From: Nitrospira japonica
GTDB lineage: Bacteria > Nitrospirota > Thermodesulfovibrionia > UBA6902
Assembly (NCBI GenBank): GCA_020723105.1
Contig: DYJL01000023.1
Span: 1 to 48,728 of the forward strand
Direction: 5' to 3'
DNA length: 48,728 nucleotides
Under the pieces are notes generated by a model that was not told the origin of the DNA, did not search any database, and worked only from the letters and a program-made list of their open reading frames with translations. Below, one piece after another: positions 25,010 through 34,280 of this stretch (position 1 is its first letter; each line of letters begins with the position of its first letter). The position numbers and the translations under genes were made by a program.

Positions 25010-26305
25010 ATGGAGAAAGAAAGAGAATCAAAAGAATTAAGATTAGAAGGGAAAAAATTAATAAATGCCGAGAATCTTACTGGAGATATAAGATTAATTT
25101 GGGGGGACGCTAAAGGAATTAGAGGAAAGGCAAGTAACATTAGAGGTGATGTTACTAATATTTCTGGTAATATCTCTCTTCTTGAAGGGAATGTCACTGA
25201 TATTTCTGGATATGTTGGCAATATCTCTGGCAAGGTTACTAAGATTAAAGGTGATGTTACCAATATTGAAGGTAATGTTACTAATATTAAAGGTAATGTC
25301 ACTAATATTAAAGGTAATGTCACTCTTCTTGAAGGTAATGTTACTAAACTTTCTGGAGATGTTTACAATATTTATGGTAATATTGCTAAGATTTGTGGTG
25401 ATGCCTCTAATATTAAAGGTGATGTTACCAATATTGAAGGTGATGTTACTTATATTGAAGGACATGTCACTTTTCTTGAAGGTAATGTTACTAAACTTTC
25501 TGGGAAGGTTTCCAGACTTGAAGGGAAAGTCACTCTTCTTAAAGGTAGAGTTACTCTTCTTTCTGGATATGTTGGGAATATTCACGGTAATGCCTCTAAG
25601 ATTATTGGTAATGCTTCTAAGATTAAAGGGGATGTTACTAATATTGAAGGATATATTAATAATATTGAAGGTGATGTTACTAATATTGAAGGTGATATTT
25701 CCAAACTTTCTGGGGACGTTACTAACCTTAAAGGGAATGTTACTAACCTTGAAGGACATGTTACTGGTAAAGAGGTAAAAAAATTGAGTGAAGGGAAAAA
25801 GTTAATAAATAACGAGAATCTTTTTGGAGATATAAGATTAATTTGGGGGGACGCTAAAGGAATTAGAGGAAAGGCAAGTAACATTAGAGGTGATGTTACT
25901 AATATTTCTGGTAATATCTCTCTTCTTGAAGGGAATGTCACTGATATTTCTGGATATGTTGGCAATATCTCTGGCAAGGTTACTAAGATTAAAGGTGATG
26001 TTACCAATATTGAAGGTAATGTTACTAATATTAAAGGTAATGTCACTAATATTAAAGGTAATGTCACTCTTCTTGAAGGTGATGTTACCAATATTGAAGG
26101 TAATGTTACTAATATTAAAGGTAATGTTACTAATATTAAAGGTAATGTCACTTTTCTTGAAGGTGATGTTACCAATATTGAAGGTAATGTTACTAATATT
26201 AAAGGTAATGTTACTAATATTAAAGGTAATGTCACTCTTCTTGAAGGTGATGTTACTAATCTTTCTGGAAATGTTGCTGAGATTACTCAAGCTAAAAGTC
26301 AATAA
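25010..26305 (+). CDS. Heptad-repeat protein 3, fusion of two genes
   Basis: 431 aa. Two complete heads: KLINAENLTGDIRLIWGDAK (residue about 14) and KLINNENLFGDIRLIWGDAK (about 264). Just before the second, AAAGAGGTAAAAAAATTGAGT is read through as KEVKKLS, i.e. a former ribosome site plus a start now TTG at 25784, which may still work. The last part consists of a repeated 28-residue block of four heptads. The tail is LSGNVAEITQAKSQ, shared with the next members. Confidence 0.8.
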   Translation: MEKERESKELRLEGKKLINAENLTGDIRLIWGDAKGIRGKASNIRGDVTNISGNISLLEGNVTDISGYVGNISGKVTKIKGDVTNIEGNVTNIKGNVTNIKGNVTLLEGNVTKLSGDVYNIYGNIAKICGDASNIKGDVTNIEGDVTYIEGHVTFLEGNVTKLSGKVSRLEGKVTLLKGRVTLLSGYVGNIHGNASKIIGNASKIKGDVTNIEGYINNIEGDVTNIEGDISKLSGDVTNLKGNVTNLEGHVTGKEVKKLSEGKKLINNENLFGDIRLIWGDAKGIRGKASNIRGDVTNISGNISLLEGNVTDISGYVGNISGKVTKIKGDVTNIEGNVTNIKGNVTNIKGNVTLLEGDVTNIEGNVTNIKGNVTNIKGNVTFLEGDVTNIEGNVTNIKGNVTNIKGNVTLLEGDVTNLSGNVAEITQAKSQ

Positions 26306-26326
26306 ATAAAAAGGAGGTGATAAAAA

Positions 26327-27163
26327 ATGAGTGAAGAAAGAAAGTTAATAAATACTGAGAATCTTTTCGGAGATACAACAAAAATTTGGGGTAATGCTTA
26401 TAGAATTAGAGGAGATGCAAGTAAGATTAAGGGGAATGTCTCCAGAATTTATGGTGATGTTACCCTTCTTGAAGGGGATGTCACTAATATTGAAGGATAT
26501 ATTGGCAAGATTACTGGTAATGTCTCTAAGATTAGCGGTGATGTCTCTTATATTAGAGGTAATGTTACTAATATTAAAGGGGAGGTTACTAATCTTGATG
26601 GTGATGTCACCCAACTTTCTGGTAATGTTGAAAACATTTTTGGTATTGCTTCTAAGATTAAAGGTGATGCCTCTAAAATTCGCGGTGATGTCACTAATAT
26701 TGAAGGATATATTGACAAGATTACTGGTAACGTCTCTAAAATTAGCGGTGATGTCTCTTATATTAAAGGTAATGTTACTAATATTAAAGGGGAGGTTACT
26801 AATCTTGATGGTGATGTCACCCAACTTTCTGGTAATGTTGAAAACATTTTTGGTATTGCTTCTAAGATTAAAGGTGATGCCTCTAAAATTCGCGGTGATG
26901 TCACTAATATTTCTGGAGATGTTACTAATATTATGGGTAGAGTTATTAAGCTTTCTGGTGATGTTTCTAATATTGAAGGTAATGTTACTAATATTAAAGG
27001 TAATGTCACTTTTCTTGAAGGTGATGTTACCAATATTGAAGGTAATGTTACTAATATTAAAGGTAATGTTACTAATATTAAAGGTAATGTCACTCTTCTT
27101 GAAGGTGATGTTACTAATCTTTCTGGAAATGTTGCTGAGATTACTCAAGCTAAAAGTCAATAA
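26327..27163 (+). CDS. Heptad-repeat protein 4, internal 210-bp duplication
   Basis: 278 aa, strong site AAAAAGGAGGTG. A 70-residue (ten heptads) block beginning at about 26491 is repeated at 26701 with few changes (EGYIGKITG versus EGYIDKITG; both contain VENIFGIASKIKGDASKIRG). The final 150 bases are nearly identical to the end of the preceding gene, including the AEITQAKSQ tail and the following spacer. That pattern indicates recent unequal exchange. Confidence 0.8.
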   Translation: MSEERKLINTENLFGDTTKIWGNAYRIRGDASKIKGNVSRIYGDVTLLEGDVTNIEGYIGKITGNVSKISGDVSYIRGNVTNIKGEVTNLDGDVTQLSGNVENIFGIASKIKGDASKIRGDVTNIEGYIDKITGNVSKISGDVSYIKGNVTNIKGEVTNLDGDVTQLSGNVENIFGIASKIKGDASKIRGDVTNISGDVTNIMGRVIKLSGDVSNIEGNVTNIKGNVTFLEGDVTNIEGNVTNIKGNVTNIKGNVTLLEGDVTNLSGNVAEITQAKSQ

Positions 27164-27184
27164 ATAAAAAGGAGGTGATAAAAA

Positions 27185-27832
27185 ATGAGTAAAGAAAGAA
27201 AGTTAATAAACAGCAAGAATCTTCTTGGAGATACAAAAAATATTTGGGGTAATGCTAAAGGAATTTGGGGAGATGCAAGTAACATTAGAGGAGATATCAC
27301 TAATATTGAAGGGGATGTTAGTAATATTAGCGGTAATATTATTAATCTTAAAGGTGATGTCTCTTATATTCATGGTGATGTTTCTAATCTTAGAGGTGAT
27401 GCTACTAATATTGAAGGGAATGTTTCTCTTCTTGAAGGAAATGTTACCAGGCTTTCCAAATATGTTGGGAATATTTCTGGTGATGCTTCTAATATTAAGG
27501 GTGATGCTTCCTCCATTAGAGGTAAAGTTACTAATATTGAAGGAAATGTTATTCTTCTTAGAGGTAATGTTACTGAGCTTTCTGGATATGTTGGGAATAT
27601 TCATGGGGATGCTTCTAATATTAAGGGTGATGCTTCTAAGATTTCTGGTGATGTTAATAATATTGAAGGTGATGTTAGTAATATTATAGGTGATATTAAT
27701 AAAATTGAAGGTGATGTTAGTAATATTGAAGGTGATGTTAGTAATATTGAAGGTGATGTTTCTAAGATTGAAGGTGACGTTACTAAGCTTTCTGGGAATG
27801 TTGCTGAGATTACTCAAGCTAAAAGTCAATAA
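27185..27832 (+). CDS. Heptad-repeat protein 5
   Basis: 215 aa with the AAAAGGAGGTGATAAAAA leader used by the upstream gene. Head KLINSKNLLGDTKNIWGNAK. Two similar blocks containing YVGNISGDASNIKGDAS and YVGNIHGDASNIKGDAS. Towards the end Ser codons switch from TCT to AGT (GATGTTAGTAATATT), a usage shared with the last array member. Tail AEITQAKSQ. Confidence 0.78.
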   Translation: MSKERKLINSKNLLGDTKNIWGNAKGIWGDASNIRGDITNIEGDVSNISGNIINLKGDVSYIHGDVSNLRGDATNIEGNVSLLEGNVTRLSKYVGNISGDASNIKGDASSIRGKVTNIEGNVILLRGNVTELSGYVGNIHGDASNIKGDASKISGDVNNIEGDVSNIIGDINKIEGDVSNIEGDVSNIEGDVSKIEGDVTKLSGNVAEITQAKSQ

Positions 27833-27837
27833 ATAAA

Positions 27838-27892
27838 TCTGGTGATGCTACTAATTTTGAAGGTGATATTGCTAATTTTAGAAATTGAAGAA
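27838..27892 (+). pseudogene. Two-heptad remnant after protein 5
   Basis: Directly after the stop the DNA still reads SGDATNFEGDIANFRN and then stops. It has no head or start. It marks a truncated former 3' end or a lost neighbour. Confidence 0.55.
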
Positions 27893-27919
27893 AGAAGTAA
27901 AATAAAGGAGATGAAAAGA

Positions 27920-28084
27920 ATGAGAAAAGTAAAAACAAAAAAAATAAAGACAATAGAAGAGAGAATAAAAGAAAGCCCAGATATACAATATCTAAAAAAT
28001 TTTAAATTAACAAGAAAAGGGAAAAGAGAATTAATAAATCTTTATGAAATTCTTATAGATATCCCAAATATAGAACTCACATAA
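27920..28084 (+). CDS. Small basic protein, not of the heptad family
   Basis: 54 aa from ATG 27920, with AAAGGAG eight bases upstream; an in-frame ATG at 27911 lies inside the ribosome site. Reads MRKVKTKKIKTIEERIKES and then LKNFKLTRKGKRELINLYEI. It has a basic N-terminus with a helical middle. The longer open frame upstream is the hydrophobic shadow of the repeat. No family recognised. Confidence 0.6.
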   Translation: MRKVKTKKIKTIEERIKESPDIQYLKNFKLTRKGKRELINLYEILIDIPNIELT

Positions 28085-28132
28085 TTACTAAAAAAGATTA
28101 AAAAATATAACAAAAAAAGGAGGTGATAAAAA

Positions 28133-28282
28133 ATGGATGAAATAATGAATGAAATGATGGGAATAGAAGCAGAGAAATTAATAAAAATGCTAAATATATT
28201 AAAAAAGGTACAAGATTCATTAAGCGATGTAATAAAAATAATTATTGAGGAGCCAATAATAATAGATGATTTTAAAGAATAA
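28133..28282 (+). CDS. Small acidic helical protein, paralogue of the 45482 gene
   Basis: 49 aa, site AAAGGAGGTGATAAAA. It reads MDEIMNEMMGIEAEKLIKML and ends IIIDDFKE. The gene at 45482 encodes a similar peptide (MTEMIGIEEDELKKII ... ILIDNFKR), and both are followed by the same TAAAAATTACTTAA. The two are therefore copies placed 17 kb apart within the early arm. Function unknown. Confidence 0.65.
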   Translation: MDEIMNEMMGIEAEKLIKMLNILKKVQDSLSDVIKIIIEEPIIIDDFKE

Positions 28283-28307
28283 AAATTACTTAAGGAGGTG
28301 ATAAAAA

Positions 28308-29477
28308 ATGAATGAAGAAAGGAAGTTAATAAATACCGAGAATCTTCTTGCATATACAAAACTGATTTGGGGAGACGCTAAAGGAATTAGAGGAAATGCA
28401 ATTGACATTAGTGGGAATGTCACTGGTCTTTCTGGCAATGTCTCCCTTCTTAAAGGGGATGTCTCTAATATTTCTGGATATGTTGGCAATATTATTGGTA
28501 ACGTCTCTAAGATTAAAGGTAATGTATCTCGCCTTAAAGGTGATGTCTCTAATATTGAAGGATATGTTATTAATATTGAAGGTAATATCATTGAACTTTC
28601 TGGATATGTTGGAAATATTAAAGGTAATGTCTCTAAGATTTCTGGTAATGCCTCTAATATTTTTGGTAATGTTACTAATATTATTGGTGATGTCTCTAAT
28701 ATTGAAGGAGATGTTACTTTTCTTATAGGGAATGTTACTAATCTTAGAGGGAATATCTCTAAGCTTAAAGGTAATATTTCTAAGATTTCTGGTAATGTTA
28801 CTAAAATTTCTGGTAATGTTATTAATCTTAAAGGTGATGTTTCTAATATTGAAGGGGATGTTTCTAATATTCATGGTGATGCTTCTAATATTGAAGGTGA
28901 TGTCTCTAAAATTGAAGGTAATGTTACTAAGATTTCTGATGATGTTAGTAATATTGAAGGTGATGTTAGTAATATTGAAGGAGATGTTAGTAATATTGAA
29001 GGAGATGTTAGTAATATTGAAGGAGATGTTACTAATATTATGGGTACTATTGCTATTCTTCTTTTAGGTAATGTCTCTCTTCTTAAAGGAAATATCACTG
29101 ATATTGAAGGATATATTGGCAAGACTAAAGGTGATATTTCCAACCTTAGAGGTAATATTACTAAAATTGAAGGTGATGTTTCTCTTCTTAAAGGTGATGT
29201 TTCTCCTCTTTCTGGATATGTTGGGAATATTAAAGGTGATGCTTCTAAGATTTATTGTGATGCCTCCAGAATTTCTGGCGATGTCACTAATATTTCTGGC
29301 GATGTCACTAATATTTCTGGCGATGTCACTAATCTTAAAGGAGATGTCACTAATCTTAAAGGAAATGTCACTAAACTTAAAGGAAATGTCACTAATTTTT
29401 CTGGAAATGTTAAGGAAATGTCACTAATTTTTCTGGAAATGTTGCTGAGATTACTCAAGCTAAAAGTCAATAAATAA
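28308..29477 (+). CDS. Heptad-repeat protein 6 (rearranged 3' end)
   Basis: 389 aa. Head KLINTENLLAYTKLIWGDAK, with AY replacing GD. The body has one phase slip, NIMGTIAILLLGNVS, where eight residues separate two glycines. At about 29400 a duplicated ATTTTTCTGGAAATGTT throws the frame, so the protein ends EMSLIFLEMLLRLLKLKVNK instead of the AEITQAKSQ tail, which is still encoded in the other frame just downstream. Confidence 0.75.
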   Translation: MNEERKLINTENLLAYTKLIWGDAKGIRGNAIDISGNVTGLSGNVSLLKGDVSNISGYVGNIIGNVSKIKGNVSRLKGDVSNIEGYVINIEGNIIELSGYVGNIKGNVSKISGNASNIFGNVTNIIGDVSNIEGDVTFLIGNVTNLRGNISKLKGNISKISGNVTKISGNVINLKGDVSNIEGDVSNIHGDASNIEGDVSKIEGNVTKISDDVSNIEGDVSNIEGDVSNIEGDVSNIEGDVTNIMGTIAILLLGNVSLLKGNITDIEGYIGKTKGDISNLRGNITKIEGDVSLLKGDVSPLSGYVGNIKGDASKIYCDASRISGDVTNISGDVTNISGDVTNLKGDVTNLKGNVTKLKGNVTNFSGNVKEMSLIFLEMLLRLLKLKVNK

Positions 29478-29495
29478 TAAAGGAGGTAAGAAAAA

Positions 29496-30101
29496 ATGAG
29501 TAAAGAAAGAAAGTTAATAAACAGCAAGAATCTTCTTGGAGATACAAGAAGGATTTGGGGGAATGCTGAAAGAATCAGTGGAAATGCAAGTAATATTACT
29601 GGTAATGTCACAAATATTTCTGGCAATATCTGGGATATTTTTGGGGATGTTTCTAAGATTAAGGGGAATGTTTCTAAGATTTCTGGGAATGTTTTTTATA
29701 TTTATGGTGATGTTTCCAAGATTAGAGGTAATGTCTCTAAGATTTATAACGATGTTACTAAGATTTCTGGTGATGTTACTAATATTGAAGGAGATGTTAC
29801 TAAGATTTCTGGCTATGTCTCTAATATTTCTGGTGATGTTTCTAATATTAGAGGTGATGTTTCTAAGATTTCTGGCGATGTCTCTAAAATTAGAGGAGAT
29901 GTCACGGATATTAAAGGTAATGTTGCCAAGATTTTTGGTGATGTTACTTTTATTTCTGGATATATCGGGCAGATTTCTGGGAATGTTTCTAATATTGAAG
30001 GTGATGTTTCTTTTCTTGAAGGTGATGTTTCTTCTCTTAAAGGTGATGTTTCTAATAATGGAAACAATGTTATTGAAGGAAGAGCTAAAAAAATTGAGTG
30101 A
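29496..30101 (+). CDS. Heptad-repeat protein 7
   Basis: 201 aa, site AAAGGAGGTAAG. Head KLINSKNLLGDTRRIWGNAE. Heptads are regular and unusually rich in KI-S units (VSKIRGN, VSKIYND). The tail is unique: SSLKGDVSNNGNNVIEGRAK then KIE. It is followed by a 142-base gap with remnants. Confidence 0.78.
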   Translation: MSKERKLINSKNLLGDTRRIWGNAERISGNASNITGNVTNISGNIWDIFGDVSKIKGNVSKISGNVFYIYGDVSKIRGNVSKIYNDVTKISGDVTNIEGDVTKISGYVSNISGDVSNIRGDVSKISGDVSKIRGDVTDIKGNVAKIFGDVTFISGYIGQISGNVSNIEGDVSFLEGDVSSLKGDVSNNGNNVIEGRAKKIE

Positions 30102-30243
30102 AAAAGATATTATTAATATTTATTGATAACAGTGATACCTTTAATATTCATAGGAATGCTTTTAGAAAATACAAGACTGATTAAGGCAAGTCACATTGAT
30201 AATAGAGAAAGAAAGTCAATAAATAAAAAGGAGGTGAGAAAAA
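30102..30243 (+). pseudogene. Decayed repeat-gene fragments
   Basis: Contains short relics: a TFNIHRNAF-like heptad piece near 30138, KYKTD (compare the KYKTEKEN end of protein 2) near 30165, and a ribosome site for the next gene. No frame is open for the whole stretch. It probably held a short member now lost. Confidence 0.5.
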
Positions 30244-30831
30244 ATGAGTAAAGAAAGAAAGTTAATAAACAGCGAAAATCTTACTGGAAATATAAGAAGG
30301 ATTTGGGGTGATGCTAAAGGAATTAGTGGAAATGCAAGTAAGATTATAGGAGATGTCACTAAGCTTTATGGTGATGTCTCTAATATTGAAGGATATGTTG
30401 GGAATATTTCTGGTGATGTTACTTATATTTCTAAATGTGTTTCTAAAATTAGAGGTAATGTCACTAATATTGAAGGAGATGTTTTTATTAACGGTAATGT
30501 CACTAATCTTTCTGGATATGTCGGGAATATTTATGGTGATGCCTTTAATATTTATGGTGATGCCTCTAATATTTCTGGTGATGTCTCTAATATTTCTGGT
30601 GATGTTACTAATATTGGAGGTAGAGTTACTGATATTACTGGTGATGTTTCTAAGATTTCTGGTGATGTTTCTAATATTAGAGGTGATGTTTCTTATATTG
30701 AAGGTAATGTTTCTAAGATTACTGGTGATATCTCTATTCTTAAAGGAAACGTTACTAATATTTCTGGTAATGACATCTCTGGATTTACATTTCTGAATTT
30801 AAAAAGAAATCTATTCTTTGAGGAAAATTAA
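30244..30831 (+). CDS. Heptad-repeat protein 8
   Basis: 195 aa. Head KLINSENLTGNIRRIWGDAK. One short unit, EGDVFINGNVT, has six residues between glycines instead of seven. The tail is ISGNDISGFTFLNLKRNLFF then EEN, a type shared only with the next gene. The intergenic spacer after it (AAGAAAAATTTTGTAACTGC) is repeated after that gene too. Confidence 0.78.
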   Translation: MSKERKLINSENLTGNIRRIWGDAKGISGNASKIIGDVTKLYGDVSNIEGYVGNISGDVTYISKCVSKIRGNVTNIEGDVFINGNVTNLSGYVGNIYGDAFNIYGDASNISGDVSNISGDVTNIGGRVTDITGDVSKISGDVSNIRGDVSYIEGNVSKITGDISILKGNVTNISGNDISGFTFLNLKRNLFFEEN

Positions 30832-30901
30832 GAAAAATTTTGTAACTGCTCAATCATCTATTAAAGAAGAAAGAATATAACAAAAAAAGGAGGTAAGAAA
30901 A

Positions 30902-31918
30902 ATGAGGAAAGAAAGGAAGCTAATAAATAGTGGAAATCTCACTGGAGATACAACAAGAATTTGGGGAAACGCTGAAGGAATCAGTGGAAATGCAAGTAAC
31001 ATTAGAGGGAATGTTACTGGCCTTAAAGGAGATATCACTTTTCTTAAGGGTAATGTCACAAGGCTTTCTGGATATGTTGAGGATATTCATGGGGATGCCT
31101 CTAATATTAAGGGTGATGCTTCTAATATTAAAGGGGATGTTTCTAATATTAAAGGTAATGTTACTAATATTGAAGGAGATGTTACTCTTCTTAAAGGTAA
31201 TGTTACTAAACTTTCTGATAATGTTGGAAATATTTATGGGGATGCCTCTAAGATTTATGGAAATACCTTTAATATTAAAGGATATGTTACTAATATTTCT
31301 GGTAAAGTTACTAATATTGAAGGAGATGTCACTTTTCTTATAGGGAATGTTACTGACCTTAAAGGAGATATTACTTTTCTTAAGGGTAAAATTACTAAAC
31401 TTTTTGGTAATGTCAAAGATATTAGAGGTGATGCCTCTAATATTTATGGTGATGCCTCTAATATTAAAGGGGATGTTTCTAATATTGAAGGAAATGTTAC
31501 TTTTCTTATAGGTAATATTACTAAACTTTCTGGTAACGTTGAAAATATTTATGGTGATGCCTCTAATATTTCTGGGTATGTTTCCAAACTTAGAGGTAAA
31601 GTTACTAATATTAAAGGATATATCTCTTTTCTTGAAGGTGATGTTACTCTTCTTTCTGGATATGTTGGGAATATTCACGGTAATGCCTCTAAGATTATTG
31701 GTAATGCTTCTAAGATTAAAGGGGATGTTACTAATATTGAAGGTGATGTTTCTTTTCTTGAAGGTGATGTTTCTTCTCTTGAAGGTGATGTTTCTAAGAT
31801 TACTGGTAATGTTACTACTCTTAAAGGAAACGTTACTAATATTTCTGGTAATGACATCTCTGGATTTACATTTCTGAATTCAAAAAGAAGTTTATTCTTT
31901 AATGAAGAGGAAAATTAA
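30902..31918 (+). CDS. Heptad-repeat protein 9
   Basis: 338 aa, site AAAGGAGGTAAG. Head KLINSGNLTGDTTRIWGNAE. It contains VEDIHGDASNIKGDASNIKG, shared almost exactly with the next gene, and GYVGNIHGNASKIIGNAS, shared with protein 3. Tail GNDISGFTFLNSKRSLFF then NEEEN. The exact sharing with non-adjacent genes indicates gene conversion rather than simple tandem copying. Confidence 0.78.
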   Translation: MRKERKLINSGNLTGDTTRIWGNAEGISGNASNIRGNVTGLKGDITFLKGNVTRLSGYVEDIHGDASNIKGDASNIKGDVSNIKGNVTNIEGDVTLLKGNVTKLSDNVGNIYGDASKIYGNTFNIKGYVTNISGKVTNIEGDVTFLIGNVTDLKGDITFLKGKITKLFGNVKDIRGDASNIYGDASNIKGDVSNIEGNVTFLIGNITKLSGNVENIYGDASNISGYVSKLRGKVTNIKGYISFLEGDVTLLSGYVGNIHGNASKIIGNASKIKGDVTNIEGDVSFLEGDVSSLEGDVSKITGNVTTLKGNVTNISGNDISGFTFLNSKRSLFFNEEEN

Positions 31919-31988
31919 GAAAAATTTTGTAACTGCTCAATCATTTATTAAAGAAGAAAGAATATAACAAAAGAAGGAGGTAAGAAAA

Positions 31989-33089
31989 ATGAGGAAAGAA
32001 AGGAAGCTAATAAATAATGGAAATCTCACTGGAGATACAAGAAGGATTTGGGGTAATGCTGAAGGAATCAATGGAGATGCAAGTAATATTGAAGGAAATG
32101 TCACTGGCCTTAAAGGAAATATCACTCTTCTTAAGGGTAATGTCACAAGGCTTTCTGGATATGTTGAGGATATTCATGGGGATGCCTCTAATATTAAGGG
32201 TGATGCTTCTAATATTAAAGGGGATGTTTCTAATATTAAAGGTAATGTTACTAATATTGAAGGAGATGTTACTCTTCTTAAAGGTAATATCATTAAACTT
32301 TCTGGATATGTTGGGAATATTTATGGTAATGTCTCTTATATTAAGGGTAATGTCTCTAATATTAAAGGTAAAGTTACTGATATTGAAGGGAATGTTTCTC
32401 TTCTTGAAGGGAATGTTACCAGGCTTTCCAGATATGTTGGGAATATTTATGGTGATGCTTCTAAAATTTATGGTAATGCTTCTTCCATTAAAGGTAAAGT
32501 TACTAATATTGAAGGAGATGTCACTTTTCTTGAAGGGAATGTTACTGAGCTTTCTGGATATGTTGGGAATATTGAAGGTAATGCCTCTAAACTTTCTGGT
32601 AATGCCTCTAATATTTTTGGTAATGTTACTAATATTATTGGTGATGTCTCTAATATTGAAGGATATGTTACTTTTCTTATAGGGAATGTTACTAATCTTA
32701 GAGGGAATATCTTTAAATTTAAAGGTAATATTTCTAAGATTTCTGGTAATGTTACTTTTGTTTCTGGGAATGCTTCTAATATTTTTGGTGATGTTACTAA
32801 TATTATTGGTGATGTTACTTCTCTTGAAGGTGATGTTACTTCTCTTGAAGGTGATGTTACTTCTCTTAAAGGGGATACTTCTAAACTTAAAGGTAATATT
32901 TCTAAGATTTCTGGTAATGTTACTAAAATTTCTGGTAATGTTATTAATCTTAAAGGCGATGTTTCTAAGATTGAAGGGGATGTTTCTAAGATTTATGGTA
33001 ATGTCTCTAAGATTTCTGGTGATGTTACTAATCATGAAGGTGATGTTGAAGATCTTTATAGTAATGTTCTCAATCCTAAAAAAATATAA
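31989..33089 (+). CDS. Heptad-repeat protein 10
   Basis: 366 aa. Head KLINNGNLTGDTRRIWGNAE. The first third matches protein 9, the middle matches protein 6 (ASNIFGNVTNIIGDVSNIEG), and the last third (VTSLEGDVTSLEGDVTSLKG) matches protein 11: a mosaic of three neighbours. The tail is unlike others: GDVTNHEGDVEDLYSNVLNP then KKI. Confidence 0.78.
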   Translation: MRKERKLINNGNLTGDTRRIWGNAEGINGDASNIEGNVTGLKGNITLLKGNVTRLSGYVEDIHGDASNIKGDASNIKGDVSNIKGNVTNIEGDVTLLKGNIIKLSGYVGNIYGNVSYIKGNVSNIKGKVTDIEGNVSLLEGNVTRLSRYVGNIYGDASKIYGNASSIKGKVTNIEGDVTFLEGNVTELSGYVGNIEGNASKLSGNASNIFGNVTNIIGDVSNIEGYVTFLIGNVTNLRGNIFKFKGNISKISGNVTFVSGNASNIFGDVTNIIGDVTSLEGDVTSLEGDVTSLKGDTSKLKGNISKISGNVTKISGNVINLKGDVSKIEGDVSKIYGNVSKISGDVTNHEGDVEDLYSNVLNPKKI

Positions 33090-33112
33090 CAAATAAAAAG
33101 GAGATAAGAAAA

Positions 33113-34228
33113 ATGAGTAAAGAAAGGAAGTTAATAAACAGCGAAAATCTTACTGAAGATATAACAAAGATTTGGGGGGACGCTAAAGGAATTAGAGGAA
33201 AGGCAAGTAACATTAGAGGTGATGTTACTAATATTTCTGGTAATATCTCCCTTCTTGAAGGGAATGTCACTGATATTTCTGGATATGTTAACAATATCTC
33301 TGGCAAGGTTACTAAGATTAAAGGTAATGTATCTCTTCTTAAAGGAAATGTTACTAATATTGAAGGAACTGTTACTTTTCTTGAAGGTAATATCATTGAA
33401 CTTTCTGGATATGTTGGGAATATTTATGGTAATGCCTCTAAGATTTCTGGGAATGCTTCTAATATTTTTGGTGATGTTACTAATATTATTGGTGATGTTA
33501 CTTCTCTTGAAGGTGATGTTACTTCTCTTGAAGGTGATGTTACTTCTCTTAAAGGGGATACTTCTAAACTTAAAGGTAATATTTCTAAGATTTCTGGTAA
33601 TGTTACTAAAATTTCTGGTAATGTTATTAATCTTAAAGGCGATGTTTCTAAGATTAAAGGGGATGTTGGGAATATCTTTGGTGATGTTACTTCTATTTTT
33701 GGTAAAGTTACCAATATTTCTGGTGATGTTACCAATATTTATGGTGATGTCTCTAAGATTTCTGGTGATGTTAGTAATATTGGAGGTAGAGTTACTGATA
33801 TTACTGGTGATGTTTCTAATATTTCTGGTAATGTTACTTTTGTTTCTGGTAATGTTTCTAATATTTTCGGTAATGTTTCTGAGATTTCTGGTGATGTTTC
33901 TGAAATTGAAGGGGATGTCTCTAATATTACGGGCAATGTTACTAAATTTTTAGGTGATGTCTCTCTTCTTAAAGGGAATGCCACGAATATTGAAGGATAT
34001 GTTGGCAGGATTAGAGGTGATATCTCCAACCTTAAAGGTAACGTTACTAAAATTGAAGGTGATGTTACCTTTCTTAAAGGGAATGTTTCTCTTCTTTCTG
34101 GATATGTTGGGAATATTCATGGGGATGCCTCTAATATTTATGGGGATGCTTCTAATATTGAAGGAGATGTCACTAATATTTCTGGCGATATTTCTAATCT
34201 TAAAGGTGATATCTCTAAAAAAGAATGA
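33113..34228 (+). CDS. Heptad-repeat protein 11
   Basis: 371 aa, site AAAAGGAGATAAG. Head KLINSENLTEDITKIWGDAK, with Glu replacing the head Gly. Opening heptads match protein 3 (VTNISGNISLLEGNVTDISG). Tail LKGDISKKE, the first of the SKKE-type ends seen through the middle of the array. The +1 frame near the end is open and runs into the next gene but lacks a ribosome site. Confidence 0.78.
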   Translation: MSKERKLINSENLTEDITKIWGDAKGIRGKASNIRGDVTNISGNISLLEGNVTDISGYVNNISGKVTKIKGNVSLLKGNVTNIEGTVTFLEGNIIELSGYVGNIYGNASKISGNASNIFGDVTNIIGDVTSLEGDVTSLEGDVTSLKGDTSKLKGNISKISGNVTKISGNVINLKGDVSKIKGDVGNIFGDVTSIFGKVTNISGDVTNIYGDVSKISGDVSNIGGRVTDITGDVSNISGNVTFVSGNVSNIFGNVSEISGDVSEIEGDVSNITGNVTKFLGDVSLLKGNATNIEGYVGRIRGDISNLKGNVTKIEGDVTFLKGNVSLLSGYVGNIHGDASNIYGDASNIEGDVTNISGDISNLKGDISKKE

Positions 34229-34280
34229 AAAAAAAGAAGTAAAAAGAAAAAATATAATAAATAAAAAGGAAATAAGAAAA